A stretch of DNA of 55,543 bases from Acidobacteriota bacterium (GCA_003225075.1 QIAP01000043.1:1-55543); one strand, 5' to 3'; shown: positions 1 through 8,483, counted from the stretch's first letter. The notes: generated from the letters alone by a model not told the origin. Numbers and translations are program-made.

Positions 1-197
1 ACGCCCCAGGACAGAAGGAGGTCCGATGGCGTACTACTTCCGATGGCCTACTACTAAGGTGCTCATTGAAGTCTGGTGTGACTGGGACCCCGCGGAGAGC
101 GACCTCAAAGAGTTTGTCGGGCATGTTGCGCTCGGCGAAAACACACTCTGTACTTTTCGGGAAGTCGTCAAGGTCGTGGATCGTCCGCAAGACATCG
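1..197. repeat. Left arm of ~180-bp inverted duplication
   Basis: Reads the same as the reverse complement of 460-638, with about three mismatches and one 18-base insertion (near 38-55) found only in this arm. The insertion is a near-perfect 17-base tandem copy of the start-codon region and is in frame. The arm includes the strong ribosome binding site AAGGAGG and the first ~57 codons of a small gene. It begins at the first base of the window, so it may extend further left. Confidence 0.9.
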
Positions 198-283
198 CTC
201 GCAGACGGCTCCCCACGGTCGAGGTGGACGGTGCCACACCGCTCATTGGCGAACTCGTTTCGCTGAACCGAAATACGCTCTGA
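26..283 (+). CDS. Small hypothetical protein, duplicated copy with altered C-terminus
   Basis: 85 residues, not recognised. The start is clear: AAGGAGG lies 5 bases before the ATG. Residues 11 onward (KVLIEVWCDWDP...) are the same as in the opposite-strand copy at 395-613 except one Leu/Ile, up to RPQDI. After that the two proteins share nothing. An in-frame insertion of six residues (FRWPTT) follows MAYY because of a 17-base tandem duplication. The tail ARRRLPTVEVDG... has no recognisable domain, so this copy is probably a chimera made when the inverted duplication formed, and may be decaying. No signal peptide or membrane segment is visible. Confidence 0.55.
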   Translation: MAYYFRWPTTKVLIEVWCDWDPAESDLKEFVGHVALGENTLCTFREVVKVVDRPQDIARRRLPTVEVDGATPLIGELVSLNRNTL

Positions 284-394
284 GCCTTTTGTGAGCGCAG
301 TTTAAGCCAAATTCTGCCTGCTCACCCACGCAAAATCTGCGATCCAGACCTCCTGAAAAAATTCGCAGACCACCCAAGATGCCCCATCAAGAAT

Positions 395-613
395 CTATCC
401 CTGACTTTCGTCGGCATCGCCCTCTTCTCCCCCAAAGAAGCTCATCGCTTCCACATTCTCGATGTCTTGCGGACGATCCACGACCTTGACGACTTCCCGA
501 AAAGTACAGATTGTATTTTCGCCGAGCGCAACATGCCCGACAAACTCTTTTAGGTCGCTCTCCGCGGGGTCCCAGTCACACCAGACTTCAATGAGCACCT
601 TGTAGTACGCCAT
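395..613 (-). CDS. Small acidic hypothetical protein, likely parental copy
   Basis: 72 residues, no family recognised. It starts at an ATG preceded by the same AAGGAGG site as its partner at 26-283. It lacks the six-residue insertion and has a continuous acidic tail (ENVEAMSFFGGEEGDADES), so it looks like the original form. The protein has a hydrophobic/aromatic N-terminal strand (KVLIEVWCDWD) followed by a charged segment. That would suit a small soluble alpha/beta protein, but no function can be given. The two copies face each other (convergent), separated by about 110 bases with no gene. Confidence 0.6.
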   Translation of the reverse strand: MAYYKVLIEVWCDWDPAESDLKEFVGHVALGENTICTFREVVKVVDRPQDIENVEAMSFFGGEEGDADESQG

Positions 614-638
614 CGGACCTCCTTCTGTCCTGGGGCGT
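460..638. repeat. Right arm of ~180-bp inverted duplication
   Basis: Reverse complement of 1-197. Similarity starts exactly at the base pairing with position 1 and ends abruptly at the codon after RPQDI. The arms are nearly identical, including synonymous positions, so the duplication is recent. Confidence 0.9.
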
Positions 639-754
639 CTTCCCTGCGACTTCCGCTCCCTCGCCCGAGGCGTTTATTTGTTCTTGGACCCTTAACAAAT
701 TCGCAAAATGTCGGCCTCGTTTGCTTTGAATAGAGGGAGTGCTCTAGATTCTAA

Positions 755-1006
755 ATGATGTCTGGTCCACCACCTCAGGTCCCGTGGAGACGTTTCGTCT
801 GCGTCCTCCGGAAACTGGGCTACACTGCCCAAAAGGGCAAGGCCGGTTCAGCACGATCGTTCCTTAACCCGAGCCGCAGCCCGCAAGTTGTTTCATTTCG
901 GGAGCCTCATCCCGGAGAGAACGTGCTCCGACCAATGTTGCACGAGTACCTTCGCAAGCTTCTCCTGACTCCAGAGGAGTTCATACGGTTACTGGAAGAC
1001 TGCTAG
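755..1006 (+). CDS. HicA/YcfA-like small protein lacking the catalytic histidine
   Basis: 83 residues resembling the HicA-type mRNA interferase fold (dsRBD-like). It has an N-terminal W..F...L.KLGY helix, then a KGKAGS turn, a strand pair, a 'PHPGENVLRPML' segment, and a C-terminal helix with the typical LTPEEF.RLL. In active HicA toxins the turn reads GSH, with His as the catalytic residue; here position 33 is Ala (GSA). No HicB antitoxin is next to it. It overlaps the stop of the convergent VOC gene by four bases. Inference: a toxin fold that has lost activity, or an RNA-binding derivative. ATGATG gives two possible starts. Family assignment is from motif pattern only. Confidence 0.5.
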   Translation: MMSGPPPQVPWRRFVCVLRKLGYTAQKGKAGSARSFLNPSRSPQVVSFREPHPGENVLRPMLHEYLRKLLLTPEEFIRLLEDC

Positions 1007-1356
1007 ATCGGAAACGCAAAAGACAACTCATGTCCATCCGGGTCGCTCATATGAAAATATCGCTCGCCCCATGATGCGTCTTGCGGACTCTGTGGATGAA
1101 ATCCCTTCTCCTTCAGGTATACCCACATCGCATCGACATCAGGCACGTAGAAAATCATCCGCCCCCAGCCAGTAACCGAACGACCCTGTTCCAGATTGAG
1201 AATAGGGTATTGTGCATCTTTAGCGCGAAGCGAAGAAAAGTAGGCATCTTCGCCTCCGTAGATAATCTCCATGCCCAAAACATCTCTGTAAAGCCGCACT
1301 GAATCTCTCATATTCACGACCCGAAGAGTTACAGCAGAAATCTTTTCAACGTTCAT
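1003..1356 (-). CDS. VOC superfamily (glyoxalase/bleomycin-resistance-like) protein
   Basis: 117 residues. It shows the vicinal-oxygen-chelate pattern: N-terminal beta strand (ISAVTLRVVNM), helix and 'YRDVLGM' typical of the glyoxalase module, then 'FYVPDVDAMWVYLKEKGF' and a closing 'FHMSDPDGHELSFAF', in which the final Glu and the preceding His positions are usual metal ligands. VOC proteins include glyoxalase I, extradiol dioxygenases and drug-binding proteins; the substrate cannot be told from sequence. The ATG at 1356 is preceded by GGAGGT with 4-base spacing, so it is preferred over the upstream TTG at 1371. Its leader and first five codons recur at 8651-8712. Confidence 0.75.
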   Translation of the reverse strand: MNVEKISAVTLRVVNMRDSVRLYRDVLGMEIIYGGEDAYFSSLRAKDAQYPILNLEQGRSVTGWGRMIFYVPDVDAMWVYLKEKGFHPQSPQDASWGERYFHMSDPDGHELSFAFPI

Positions 1357-1572
1357 CTCTACCTCCGGCAACCTGCGTTAAGGGAACTCGAACTTCTCGC
1401 GACTCATTTGCGGCTTCCCATGCCGCTTTTGCCGCACCGATCCTCGCAAAAATCCCAGACCCACGTTGGCTGTATTTCGCAGAACCCGCACAACAGCGTC
1501 TGAGACAGTCTTGGAGCTTGAATCTTCGCTCGGACAGGAATACCGTGGATTGTTGATAGCGGGAGGTGGCCC

Positions 1573-1896
1573 ATGACATACGTCATTGCCGAACCCTGCA
1601 TCGGGACAAAAGATACGGCCTGCGTCGATGCCTGCCCCGTAGATTGCATCCACCCCAAGAAGAATACGACCTATGACGATGGCCGCGCGGGCTTCGATGA
1701 GGTCCCGCAGCTCTACATTGATCCCGTGGAGTGCATCGATTGTGGGGCCTGCGTACCAGTTTGCCCGGTCTCTGCAATTTTTGCGCTGGATGACCTTCCC
1801 GAAAAGTGGACGAACTACGCGGAACTTAATGCAAGCTACGTCGAGGGCGGCACGTTCAAGAAAGAGGAGTACGCCAAGCACCAAACAGCGAAGTAG
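1573..1896 (+). CDS. fdxA: Seven-iron ferredoxin (3Fe-4S + 4Fe-4S)
   Basis: 107 residues. Cysteines at 9, 17, 21, 25 and 54, 57, 60, 64 give the C-x7-C-x3-CP and C-x2-C-x2-C-x3-CP spacing of Azotobacter-type seven-iron ferredoxins: one 3Fe-4S and one 4Fe-4S cluster, with Cys25 matching the free Cys of the family. It is a soluble low-potential electron carrier. GGGAGGT lies 6 bases before the ATG. The KorAB oxidoreductase about 4 kb away reduces ferredoxin, so this is its plausible partner. The CBS gene follows 24 bases later, so the two are probably co-transcribed and convergent to the transhydrogenase genes. Confidence 0.92.
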   Translation: MTYVIAEPCIGTKDTACVDACPVDCIHPKKNTTYDDGRAGFDEVPQLYIDPVECIDCGACVPVCPVSAIFALDDLPEKWTNYAELNASYVEGGTFKKEEYAKHQTAK

Positions 1897-1920
1897 GCGC
1901 AACCGGAGGATCAAAAAGCC

Positions 1921-2370
1921 ATGAGACTCAATGACACGATTGGCTCGATTTTGAAACAGAAGGAAGGTGAGATCTGGTCGATAACTCCCGATCAGTCAGT
2001 CTACGATGCAATAGAAAAGATGGCAGACAAGGGAGTCGGGGCATTGCTGGTGATTTTCGAGAGCGAGCTAGTGGGCGTCATCTCAGAGCGCGATTACGCC
2101 CGCAAAGTCATTCTCAAGGGAAGGTCCTCAAAGGAGACCCAGGTCAAAGAAATCATGACGAGCCCGGTGATTTTCGTGACTCGGAAGGACACGGTTGATG
2201 AATGCATGACCATCATGACGAACAACCGCATACGTCATCTTCCGGTCGTGGAAAACGAGAAGGTTGTCGGGATGGTCTCGATCGGCGACCTGGTGAAGTG
2301 GATTATCTCAGAGCAGGAAGAGACCATTCAGCAACTGGAGCACTACATCACCGGGAAGTACCCAGCCTAA
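1921..2370 (+). CDS. Tandem CBS-domain protein
   Basis: 149 residues built of two CBS domains (about 8-65 and 77-133), each with the strand-helix pattern and the G(V/M)(I/V)S..D end motif ([23 protein letters not shown]). Stand-alone CBS pairs bind adenine nucleotides such as AMP, ATP or NAD(H) and act as energy sensors. It lies 24 bases behind the ferredoxin and faces the transhydrogenase, so a role in sensing the redox/energy state is a reasonable inference, but no partner can be shown. A C-terminal helix ([15 protein letters not shown]) is typical of this subfamily. Confidence 0.88.
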   Translation: MRLNDTIGSILKQKEGEIWSITPDQSVYDAIEKMADKGVGALLVIFESELVGVISERDYARKVILKGRSSKETQVKEIMTSPVIFVTRKDTVDECMTIMTNNRIRHLPVVENEKVVGMVSIGDLVKWIISEQEETIQQLEHYITGKYPA

Positions 2371-2429
2371 AACGCCTCAACCGCGCGCACCAATCCGAAT
2401 GTCTGGGGACGAGCGATTTTTTGGCGCTC

Positions 2430-4226
2430 CTAGGATTTCAAAGCAGCGAACAGACTGTTGAGGCTCTCCTTCGCATCGCCGAATAGCATCATGCACTTAG
2501 GGTCGTAGTAGAGCTCGTTATCAACTCCGGAAAAGCCTGGGCGGAGGCTACGCTTGAGGACGATGATCGACTTGGCGCGGTCGACTTCCAAGATCGGCAT
2601 GCCGTAGAGCGGACTACTCTTGTTGTTCTTTGCGGCCGGGTTCGTCACATCGTTCGCGCCGACAACCAAGGCAATATCTGCCTCTGGGAAGTACGGGTTG
2701 ATTTGTTCCATCGTGTACAGCTGGTCGTAGGGTATGTTTGCCTCGGCGAGCAGGACGTTCATGTGGCCAGGCATGCGGCCGGCGACCGGGTGAATGGCGT
2801 ATTTCACATCTATGCCGCGCGTGGACAGCAGCTTTGCCAGTTCACCGACACCGTGCTGAGCTTGTGCGACAGCCATCCCATAACCCGGGACGATGATGAC
2901 CGACCTGACGCTGTCGAACAGAACAGTCAGCTCTTCAGGAGTGATGCTGCGGACGGTCCCCATCGCCTCGGCTGCCGCACCGACGTCCTCTTTCTTGATC
3001 TTGCCGAAGGCGCCAAATAGAACGTTCATCGCGGAACGATTCATGGCTCTGCACATCAGCAACGAGAGAAGGAAGCCGGAAGTGCCATCGAGCGAGCCTG
3101 TAATGATCTGGATCTTGTTCATCAACACGAAGCCCATGGAGGCGTCTGCGAGACCACCGTAGGAGTTCAGCAAGGCTATGACGACGGGCATATCGGCCGC
3201 CCCGATGGGAATGACCAGTAGAAAGCCAAACAGTAAAGCCAGACCGACTATCACAAAGAACAGCGTACTGGTCGCCGGTACAAAGACCAGGTAGATGAGC
3301 GTTCCCACCACCGTGGCCAGCAATGTGATGTTGAAAACGTTCTGTCCCCGGTAGGTGATGGGAGATCCCGGGAGGAGTCCCTGCAGTTTCCCCGCGGCCA
3401 TGAGGCTGCCCGTGAAGGTCAGGCTACCGATGACAACCTCCAGACCAATCGTGGTCATCTTCACGCGATCGAGCCCGACAGCGACGTGGCGGACGTACTC
3501 GGAAATTCCTATTAGGCTGGCCGCCAAGGCTCCGAGAGAATGCGAAAGAGCAGTCCTTTGCGGGACAGCCGTCATCGGTATCCGCAGTCCCATGGCGCCC
3601 CCCACGATGCTGCCAGTGAGGAGACCCACGGTGATCCAGCGGTAGTTGACAATTTCAGGGTGGAAGAGCGTGCCCGTGATGGCCATCAGCATGCCGAGTG
3701 CGGCTAGGAGCATACCCTTCCTGGCGTACTTGGGTGAACTCAGACCTTTCAGCCCCAGGATGAACAGAACCGCCGACAGGATGTAGAAGTAGCGCAACGC
3801 CGTCGCGGCGAAAACGGCACCAGACGACTCTGTGTCAGTCCCCGATCGCCTGAACCCATGCATGAGCACCAGCAAAACAATGATGAGAACTGGGAGGGCG
3901 AGCAATAGTTTTGGATTGAACCGGCGATGTTGAATGCCAAACTCTTCCCGCTTCTTGAACATCTTTAGCATCCGGTCGGTAATCAGAAAGCCACCGAACA
4001 CGTTTGTCGAAGAACAGATCACCGCCAGGAAGCCGAGGGTAGTGCTCAACCGGCTGTAATTGGCCCCCGCGACGACCAGTGAACCGATGAGCGAGATCCC
4101 TGAAATTGCATTGGTTGCGGACATCAGGGGTGTGTGCAGCAACGGTGGTACTCGTGTGATGACGTGATAGCCGAGAAAGCCCGCCAGGATGAAGATGTAA
4201 AGCCCGATCTCGAGTTCAGTTGTCAT
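2430..4226 (-). CDS. pntB: NAD(P) transhydrogenase, fused alpha2 (PntAB) and beta (PntB) subunit
   Basis: 598 residues. The first ~95 residues carry the membrane helices of the short alpha2 subunit, recognisable by LAGFLGYHVITRVPPLLHTPLMSATNAIS. They run on without a break into a full beta subunit: about nine further membrane helices, then the soluble NADP(H) domain with GYGMAVAQAQ and a KRS...GFSG segment near the C-terminus. The complete enzyme couples proton flow to hydride transfer from NADH to NADP+. The two parts are separate genes in the three-subunit form. ATG 4226 is preferred over TTG 4235 because GAAGG lies upstream; pntA ends 23 bases earlier. The complex is complete, as both nucleotide-binding domains are encoded. 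Confidence 0.9.
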   Translation of the reverse strand: MTTELEIGLYIFILAGFLGYHVITRVPPLLHTPLMSATNAISGISLIGSLVVAGANYSRLSTTLGFLAVICSSTNVFGGFLITDRMLKMFKKREEFGIQHRRFNPKLLLALPVLIIVLLVLMHGFRRSGTDTESSGAVFAATALRYFYILSAVLFILGLKGLSSPKYARKGMLLAALGMLMAITGTLFHPEIVNYRWITVGLLTGSIVGGAMGLRIPMTAVPQRTALSHSLGALAASLIGISEYVRHVAVGLDRVKMTTIGLEVVIGSLTFTGSLMAAGKLQGLLPGSPITYRGQNVFNITLLATVVGTLIYLVFVPATSTLFFVIVGLALLFGFLLVIPIGAADMPVVIALLNSYGGLADASMGFVLMNKIQIITGSLDGTSGFLLSLLMCRAMNRSAMNVLFGAFGKIKKEDVGAAAEAMGTVRSITPEELTVLFDSVRSVIIVPGYGMAVAQAQHGVGELAKLLSTRGIDVKYAIHPVAGRMPGHMNVLLAEANIPYDQLYTMEQINPYFPEADIALVVGANDVTNPAAKNNKSSPLYGMPILEVDRAKSIIVLKRSLRPGFSGVDNELYYDPKCMMLFGDAKESLNSLFAALKS

Positions 4227-4249
4227 GGTGTTCAACCTTCAAACCCGTT

Positions 4250-5374
4250 TCAGAGCTTGGCCTTGACCACCTCGTGCAAAATCTCTCCCTGATACGTGAC
4301 CAGCGGGCCGCGTGTCAGTTCGTCGTTCAGGTCGAGATGCGGTGTCCCGTCTTTAAGGAGATGAAGGAGGTAACTCGTGACGGTCCTGGCATACATCTCG
4401 CTACCCTGAAACGGCACTGTACTTGGCAGGTTCATAGGACCGATAATGATCACGCCGTGTCTCACGATTTCCTGGCCGGGTTCGGTCAGTGCGCAGTTCC
4501 CGCCCTGCTCCGCCGCAAGGTCCACAATGACGGAGCCTGGTCGCATACCGCGGACCATCTCCTCGGTTATGAGGATGGGAGCCCGTTGCCCGGGAACCAG
4601 CGCCGTCGGGATGACGACATCGGCCGTAGCCACATACTTGGACATCATTTCCTGCTGCTTCTGGTAGAACTCCTCCGACTGCGCCTTGGCGTAACCGCTC
4701 CTATCCTCAGCGTCTTTCGAGGCGAGGCCCAGCTCCGCGAATTTGGCACCGAGGCTCTGTACTTGCTCCTTGACGGCGGGGCGGGTGTCGTACGCCTCCA
4801 CGATCGCGCCGAGCCGCTTTGCAGTGCCGATAGCCTGCAGCCCCGCCACGCCCGCCCCGATGACGAAAACCCGCGCAGGCGTAATTGTGCCAGCGGCGGT
4901 CATGAGCAGCGGGAAGAACTTCGGAAGGCGACTCGCCGCGATTAAGACCGCCTTGTAGCCAGCGATCGTGCTCATGGCGCTGAGGGCATCCATGGCCTGG
5001 GCCCGCGTAATGCGCGGCATGAGTTCCATGGAGAACGCCGTAATCTTGCGGGCCGCGAGCGCATTAATTGCTATGGCGTTCGTGTACGGCTGGAGGAAAC
5101 TGATGAGGATCGAGTCCTCGTTCATGCGGCCGATCTCGTCTATCGTCGGAGGCTGCACCTTGAGGAGGACGTTTGCTTTGTCGAAAACCTCTGTCTCGAG
5201 GTGTGCACCCTTTCCTTCATACTCCGGGTCGAAAAACCCGGCCGACGCGCCTGCACCGAACTGGACAACGACGTCCAATCCGGCCTTTGTGAGTTTCGGA
5301 ACGAGTTCGGGAACAAGCGCCACGCGCTGCTCGCCCGGGACCGCTTCTTTCGGAACGCTGACGATCATAGGCAT
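4250..5374 (-). CDS. pntA: NAD(P) transhydrogenase alpha1 subunit (NAD(H)-binding)
   Basis: 374 residues, the soluble domain I of transhydrogenase. It begins with the conserved VPKE...GEQRVALVPE block shared with alanine dehydrogenase. It contains RITRAQAMDALSAMSTIAGYKAV, the Rossmann motif GAGVAGLQA (173 onward) with an acidic YDTRP end, and AEQGGNCALTEPG. It lacks the C-terminal membrane part of the long E. coli PntA; that part is fused to the next gene. It binds NAD(H) on the cytoplasmic side and exchanges hydride with the beta-subunit domain III. It is followed at 23 bases by the fused pntB, so it forms an operon with it. Confidence 0.93.
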   Translation of the reverse strand: MPMIVSVPKEAVPGEQRVALVPELVPKLTKAGLDVVVQFGAGASAGFFDPEYEGKGAHLETEVFDKANVLLKVQPPTIDEIGRMNEDSILISFLQPYTNAIAINALAARKITAFSMELMPRITRAQAMDALSAMSTIAGYKAVLIAASRLPKFFPLLMTAAGTITPARVFVIGAGVAGLQAIGTAKRLGAIVEAYDTRPAVKEQVQSLGAKFAELGLASKDAEDRSGYAKAQSEEFYQKQQEMMSKYVATADVVIPTALVPGQRAPILITEEMVRGMRPGSVIVDLAAEQGGNCALTEPGQEIVRHGVIIIGPMNLPSTVPFQGSEMYARTVTSYLLHLLKDGTPHLDLNDELTRGPLVTYQGEILHEVVKAKL

Positions 5375-5780
5375 CGGCGTACCTGCGCTGATACTGCAAG
5401 CCCGCTATTCTAATCCCGTGCGTTCAGGGCCTTAAAAACTTCTGCTGCACACAGATCGCCTTTGGGATGGGCCAAAGCTCCGATGCCCGACAATGAATCC
5501 GTTCACATCATGGAGTCAAAGGCTGGCGAAACTAAAAAGAGAAGATGAAAAAGTAAAGGTTCGTCGGTACCGTTTCGCAAGGAGAGCGGCGAAAAGCCGC
5601 CCTTTCTCTACCCTCGATCGTGTCCGGCATATTGCGCCGATCCGCCAATCCGATGTCCTTGCTGTACCGGGAGGCGGGGTTGGACCGCTGAAGCCGGCCC
5701 GATTCCACGAAGTCCGGTCATTCGCATCCATTAAACCTTTGGCTGACACAAAGGCTTCAAGTTTGCACTCCCGTAGCGCG
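5375..5780. other. 406-base gap between korB and pntA, no gene supported
   Basis: The stretch has open frames on both strands (for example 5516-5749 minus) but none has a ribosome binding site or a recognisable domain. It should hold the promoter for the minus-strand pntA-pntB operon. No convincing -35/-10 pair or hairpin was identified. Confidence 0.5.
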
Positions 5781-6677
5781 CTACATCAACTCCTCAATGA
5801 ACGAGCGGGCCACGTCGGGAGGTATCCGCGTGTCACCGTGCACCAGCGGGCCTTTGTTCAGGACTGGCTCGGCACCGTGCAGGGTGAGAATGTCGGTGCG
5901 CTCGAAGAATATTCCGATGGGGATCTCATCACCCCAGAGCAGCGACTTTTCCATAGCAGCCAGCCAGTTGGTGGGATCGTAAGCAGTGTCATCCTCGAGC
6001 TTCTTCACACGCGGACGGAACCACTGGTAACTATTATCGTGATTATAGGTGACACAAGGGCTGAAGACATCCAAGAACGAGAAACCTTTGTGCTCGATGC
6101 CTTGCTTGATCAGTTCTATCAGCTGCTTCTGCTCGCCACTGAAGCCGCGCGCGACGAAGGTGGCCCCGGCAGCCAGGGCGAGCGAAATGGGGTTTACTGG
6201 CGCTTCGATGTTACCGAAAGGCATGCTTTTCGTTTTCATGCCGATGCGGCTGGTGGGCGAGGTCTGACCAGTCGTGAGGCCGTAGATCTGATTGTCCATG
6301 ACGATGTAGAGCAGATCGACGTTGCGGCGCATGGTGTGGACGAAGTGGTTGCCGCCGATACCGAAACCATCGCCGTCACCGCCAGTCACCAGTACGGTCA
6401 GATCGTGATTGGCAAGCTTCACACCGGTCGCCACCGCCAGGGCCCTGCCGTGCAGGGTGTGCATGCCATAGGTATTGATGAAGCCGGGAAAGTTGGACGA
6501 ACAGCCAATGCCACTGATGGTGACTACGTTATGGTTCGGGATCTGCAACTCTACGAGGGCCTTCTCTACCGCCGCAAGCACACCGAAATCGCCGCAGCCA
6601 GGGCACCAGTCGGGATCGACTTTGCCTTTCAGATCGGCCAACGCCAGTTGCTTTGGAGCTGCTAGACTGGTCGCCAT
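5781..6677 (-). CDS. korB: 2-oxoacid:ferredoxin oxidoreductase, beta (TPP) subunit
   Basis: 298 residues. It has WCPGCGD (Cys25, Cys28) for the iron-sulfur site and the thiamine diphosphate/Mg motif GDGDGFGIGGNH (from residue 100), followed by IVMDNQIYGLTTGQTSPTS, typical of the 2-oxoglutarate/pyruvate oxidoreductase beta chain. With KorA it decarboxylates a 2-oxoacid to the acyl-CoA and reduces ferredoxin, reversibly. 2-oxoglutarate is the likely substrate by family, but this is not proven. A very strong GAGGAGAAGAAG ribosome site sits between the korA stop and this ATG, only 12 bases apart, so translation is coupled. Confidence 0.92.
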   Translation of the reverse strand: MATSLAAPKQLALADLKGKVDPDWCPGCGDFGVLAAVEKALVELQIPNHNVVTISGIGCSSNFPGFINTYGMHTLHGRALAVATGVKLANHDLTVLVTGGDGDGFGIGGNHFVHTMRRNVDLLYIVMDNQIYGLTTGQTSPTSRIGMKTKSMPFGNIEAPVNPISLALAAGATFVARGFSGEQKQLIELIKQGIEHKGFSFLDVFSPCVTYNHDNSYQWFRPRVKKLEDDTAYDPTNWLAAMEKSLLWGDEIPIGIFFERTDILTLHGAEPVLNKGPLVHGDTRIPPDVARSFIEELM

Positions 6678-6689
6678 TTCTTCTTCTCC

Positions 6690-8483
6690 TCAAACCATGA
6701 TTTCGTGGGCCGGAACTGAGAGGGTGGTCTTCCCGGTCAGCTGTTCCTTCACCGCCTCTACAATGTGGTGCGGCATGAACGGTTCCCCATCGTACTTGCG
6801 GATGTACCCGTTCGGCACATAGCTGGATTCGCTGCGCAGATAGCGAGCGAACTGGCCGCTGTAGTTGTTCTCTACGATGATCGTGTGTCGCGCGCCTTTC
6901 AGAATTTCGACAATTGCCTCGCCATGCAGCGGGACAAGCCAGCGGATCTGAAGCTGGTTGGCCGAGATTCCTTGCTCGCTGAGGATCTCGCACGCTTCTT
7001 CGATCACACCGCTCGTCGATCCCCAACCGATCAGAGTCACATCCGCATTACGGGGCCCCCACAGGGCGGGCGGGGGAATCGCAGCCTCGATGCCGGTTAC
7101 CTTGCGCATGCGCTTTTCCATCATGGCGCGGCGCTTGACGGTGTTGGTGAACTCGTCGCTGATCAACACGCCGTCTTCATCGTGTTCGTCGGTCGCAGCG
7201 GTGTGGACATGGCCAGGCACGCCAGGAATGGCACGCGGCGATATTCCGCTCTCGGTGATCTCGTAGCGTCTATAGTCCCCGCTGGTGGCAGGACTGGAAG
7301 GCGTTCCGTTGGCCGTAGTGATTAGCTCCCCGCGATCGATTACGGGAGTAAAGCCCAGATCCTTCGGGTCGACACTGAGCCTGCCCTCCGACAGCAAGAG
7401 ATCGCAAAGCACCATGCCGGGACATTGGAAGCGGTCGACGAGGTTGAACATCTCGGGGATGATCTTGAAGCAATCGCCGATGTCGAGTGGGGAGGCAATG
7501 ACCCGCGGGTAATCGCCGAAAGCCGCGCCGAGCATCTGCCAGAGGTCGCCCTGCTCGGTCTTGGTGGGAACTCCCGTAGACGGACCGGCGCGCTGGCAGT
7601 CGATCACTACCACAGGGGTTTCCATCATCGCCGACATCCCCAGGCCTTCGCTCATCAGGGCAAAGCCTCCGCCGGAGGTGGCGCACATAGCGCGCACGCC
7701 GGCGTGGGCTGCGCCGATTGCCATATTGACCACACCGATCTCGTCTTCCACCTGCCGAACCATGATGCCAGCTTTGCGCGCATGCGCCGCCATCCAATGC
7801 AGAACGCCGGTGGAAGGACTCATCGGATAAGCACAGTAGAATTTTACGCCGGCGGCTGCGCCCCCCATGGCCATCGCGATATTGCCGCTGAGCACCGCGT
7901 AACGGTTCTCAGTCATCGGAAGCGGCCAGGCAAAGGGCTTGAACTTCGAGGCGGCATGATCATAGCCGGCCCGCGCAATTCCGACATTTTCAGTCACCAC
8001 GGCCTCGCCCTTCTTCTTGAACTGTTCGGTGAGGGCGTTTTCTAACGCCTGAAAGCTGATGCCCATCATGTTGAGGCCGGCGCCGATCGCAAGCGTGTTC
8101 TGGGCTACTTTGTTCCGCGTGATATCAGCGAGCTTTGAGACCGGAAGCGGGCAAAGCTGCACACCATCCCCGGTGGCGCCTGGCTTAATCGTGTCAGCAT
8201 TGTAGATGCACGCGGCGCCCGTGCTGAGCAGGGCCAGGTGGCGATTCATGCTGTCTTGGTTCAGCGGGATCAGCAAGTCGATACAGTCACCCATATTGGT
8301 GACTTTTTCAGGACCTGCACGGATGGTGAGAAAAGTGTGCCCGCCGCGAATAATCGACTGATAGGCGTTGTAAGCGTTCAGGTGCAGGCCCCGGCGACTG
8401 AAGATCTTCGCGAAAATGTCGCCTGGCGTCGCAACACCTTGACCGGCGGCGCCTCCGATACCGATGGCGAAGGTCTGCCTCAT
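6690..8483 (-). CDS. korA: 2-oxoacid:ferredoxin oxidoreductase, fused gamma-alpha subunit
   Basis: 597 residues. An N-terminal gamma domain (about 1-190, GIGGAAGQGVATPGDIFAKIF and IIRGGHTFLTIR) is joined to the alpha pyrimidine-binding domain (MGGAAAGVKFYCAYPMSPSTG, RQVEDEIGVVNMAIGAAHAG, GPSTGVPTKTEQGDL) and a C-terminal domain II. This is the KorA type of 2-oxoglutarate oxidoreductase. It provides the second half of the TPP site and the CoA-binding part. It is first gene of a korA-korB operon; pnt genes follow in the same direction after 400 bases. With a seven-iron ferredoxin and a transhydrogenase nearby, the set could move electrons between 2-oxoacids, ferredoxin and NADPH (inference). 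Confidence 0.92.
   Translation of the reverse strand: MRQTFAIGIGGAAGQGVATPGDIFAKIFSRRGLHLNAYNAYQSIIRGGHTFLTIRAGPEKVTNMGDCIDLLIPLNQDSMNRHLALLSTGAACIYNADTIKPGATGDGVQLCPLPVSKLADITRNKVAQNTLAIGAGLNMMGISFQALENALTEQFKKKGEAVVTENVGIARAGYDHAASKFKPFAWPLPMTENRYAVLSGNIAMAMGGAAAGVKFYCAYPMSPSTGVLHWMAAHARKAGIMVRQVEDEIGVVNMAIGAAHAGVRAMCATSGGGFALMSEGLGMSAMMETPVVVIDCQRAGPSTGVPTKTEQGDLWQMLGAAFGDYPRVIASPLDIGDCFKIIPEMFNLVDRFQCPGMVLCDLLLSEGRLSVDPKDLGFTPVIDRGELITTANGTPSSPATSGDYRRYEITESGISPRAIPGVPGHVHTAATDEHDEDGVLISDEFTNTVKRRAMMEKRMRKVTGIEAAIPPPALWGPRNADVTLIGWGSTSGVIEEACEILSEQGISANQLQIRWLVPLHGEAIVEILKGARHTIIVENNYSGQFARYLRSESSYVPNGYIRKYDGEPFMPHHIVEAVKEQLTGKTTLSVPAHEIMV

Noticed and set aside
1378-1914. 178-codon minus-strand frame covering the ferredoxin gene
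   Set aside because: The ferredoxin on the other strand has all its cysteines and a ribosome site; this frame shows no motif.
5493-6665. 390-codon plus-strand frame over korB
   Set aside because: Shadow of korB; the amino-acid composition is Arg/Ala/Val-rich and there is no recognisable domain.
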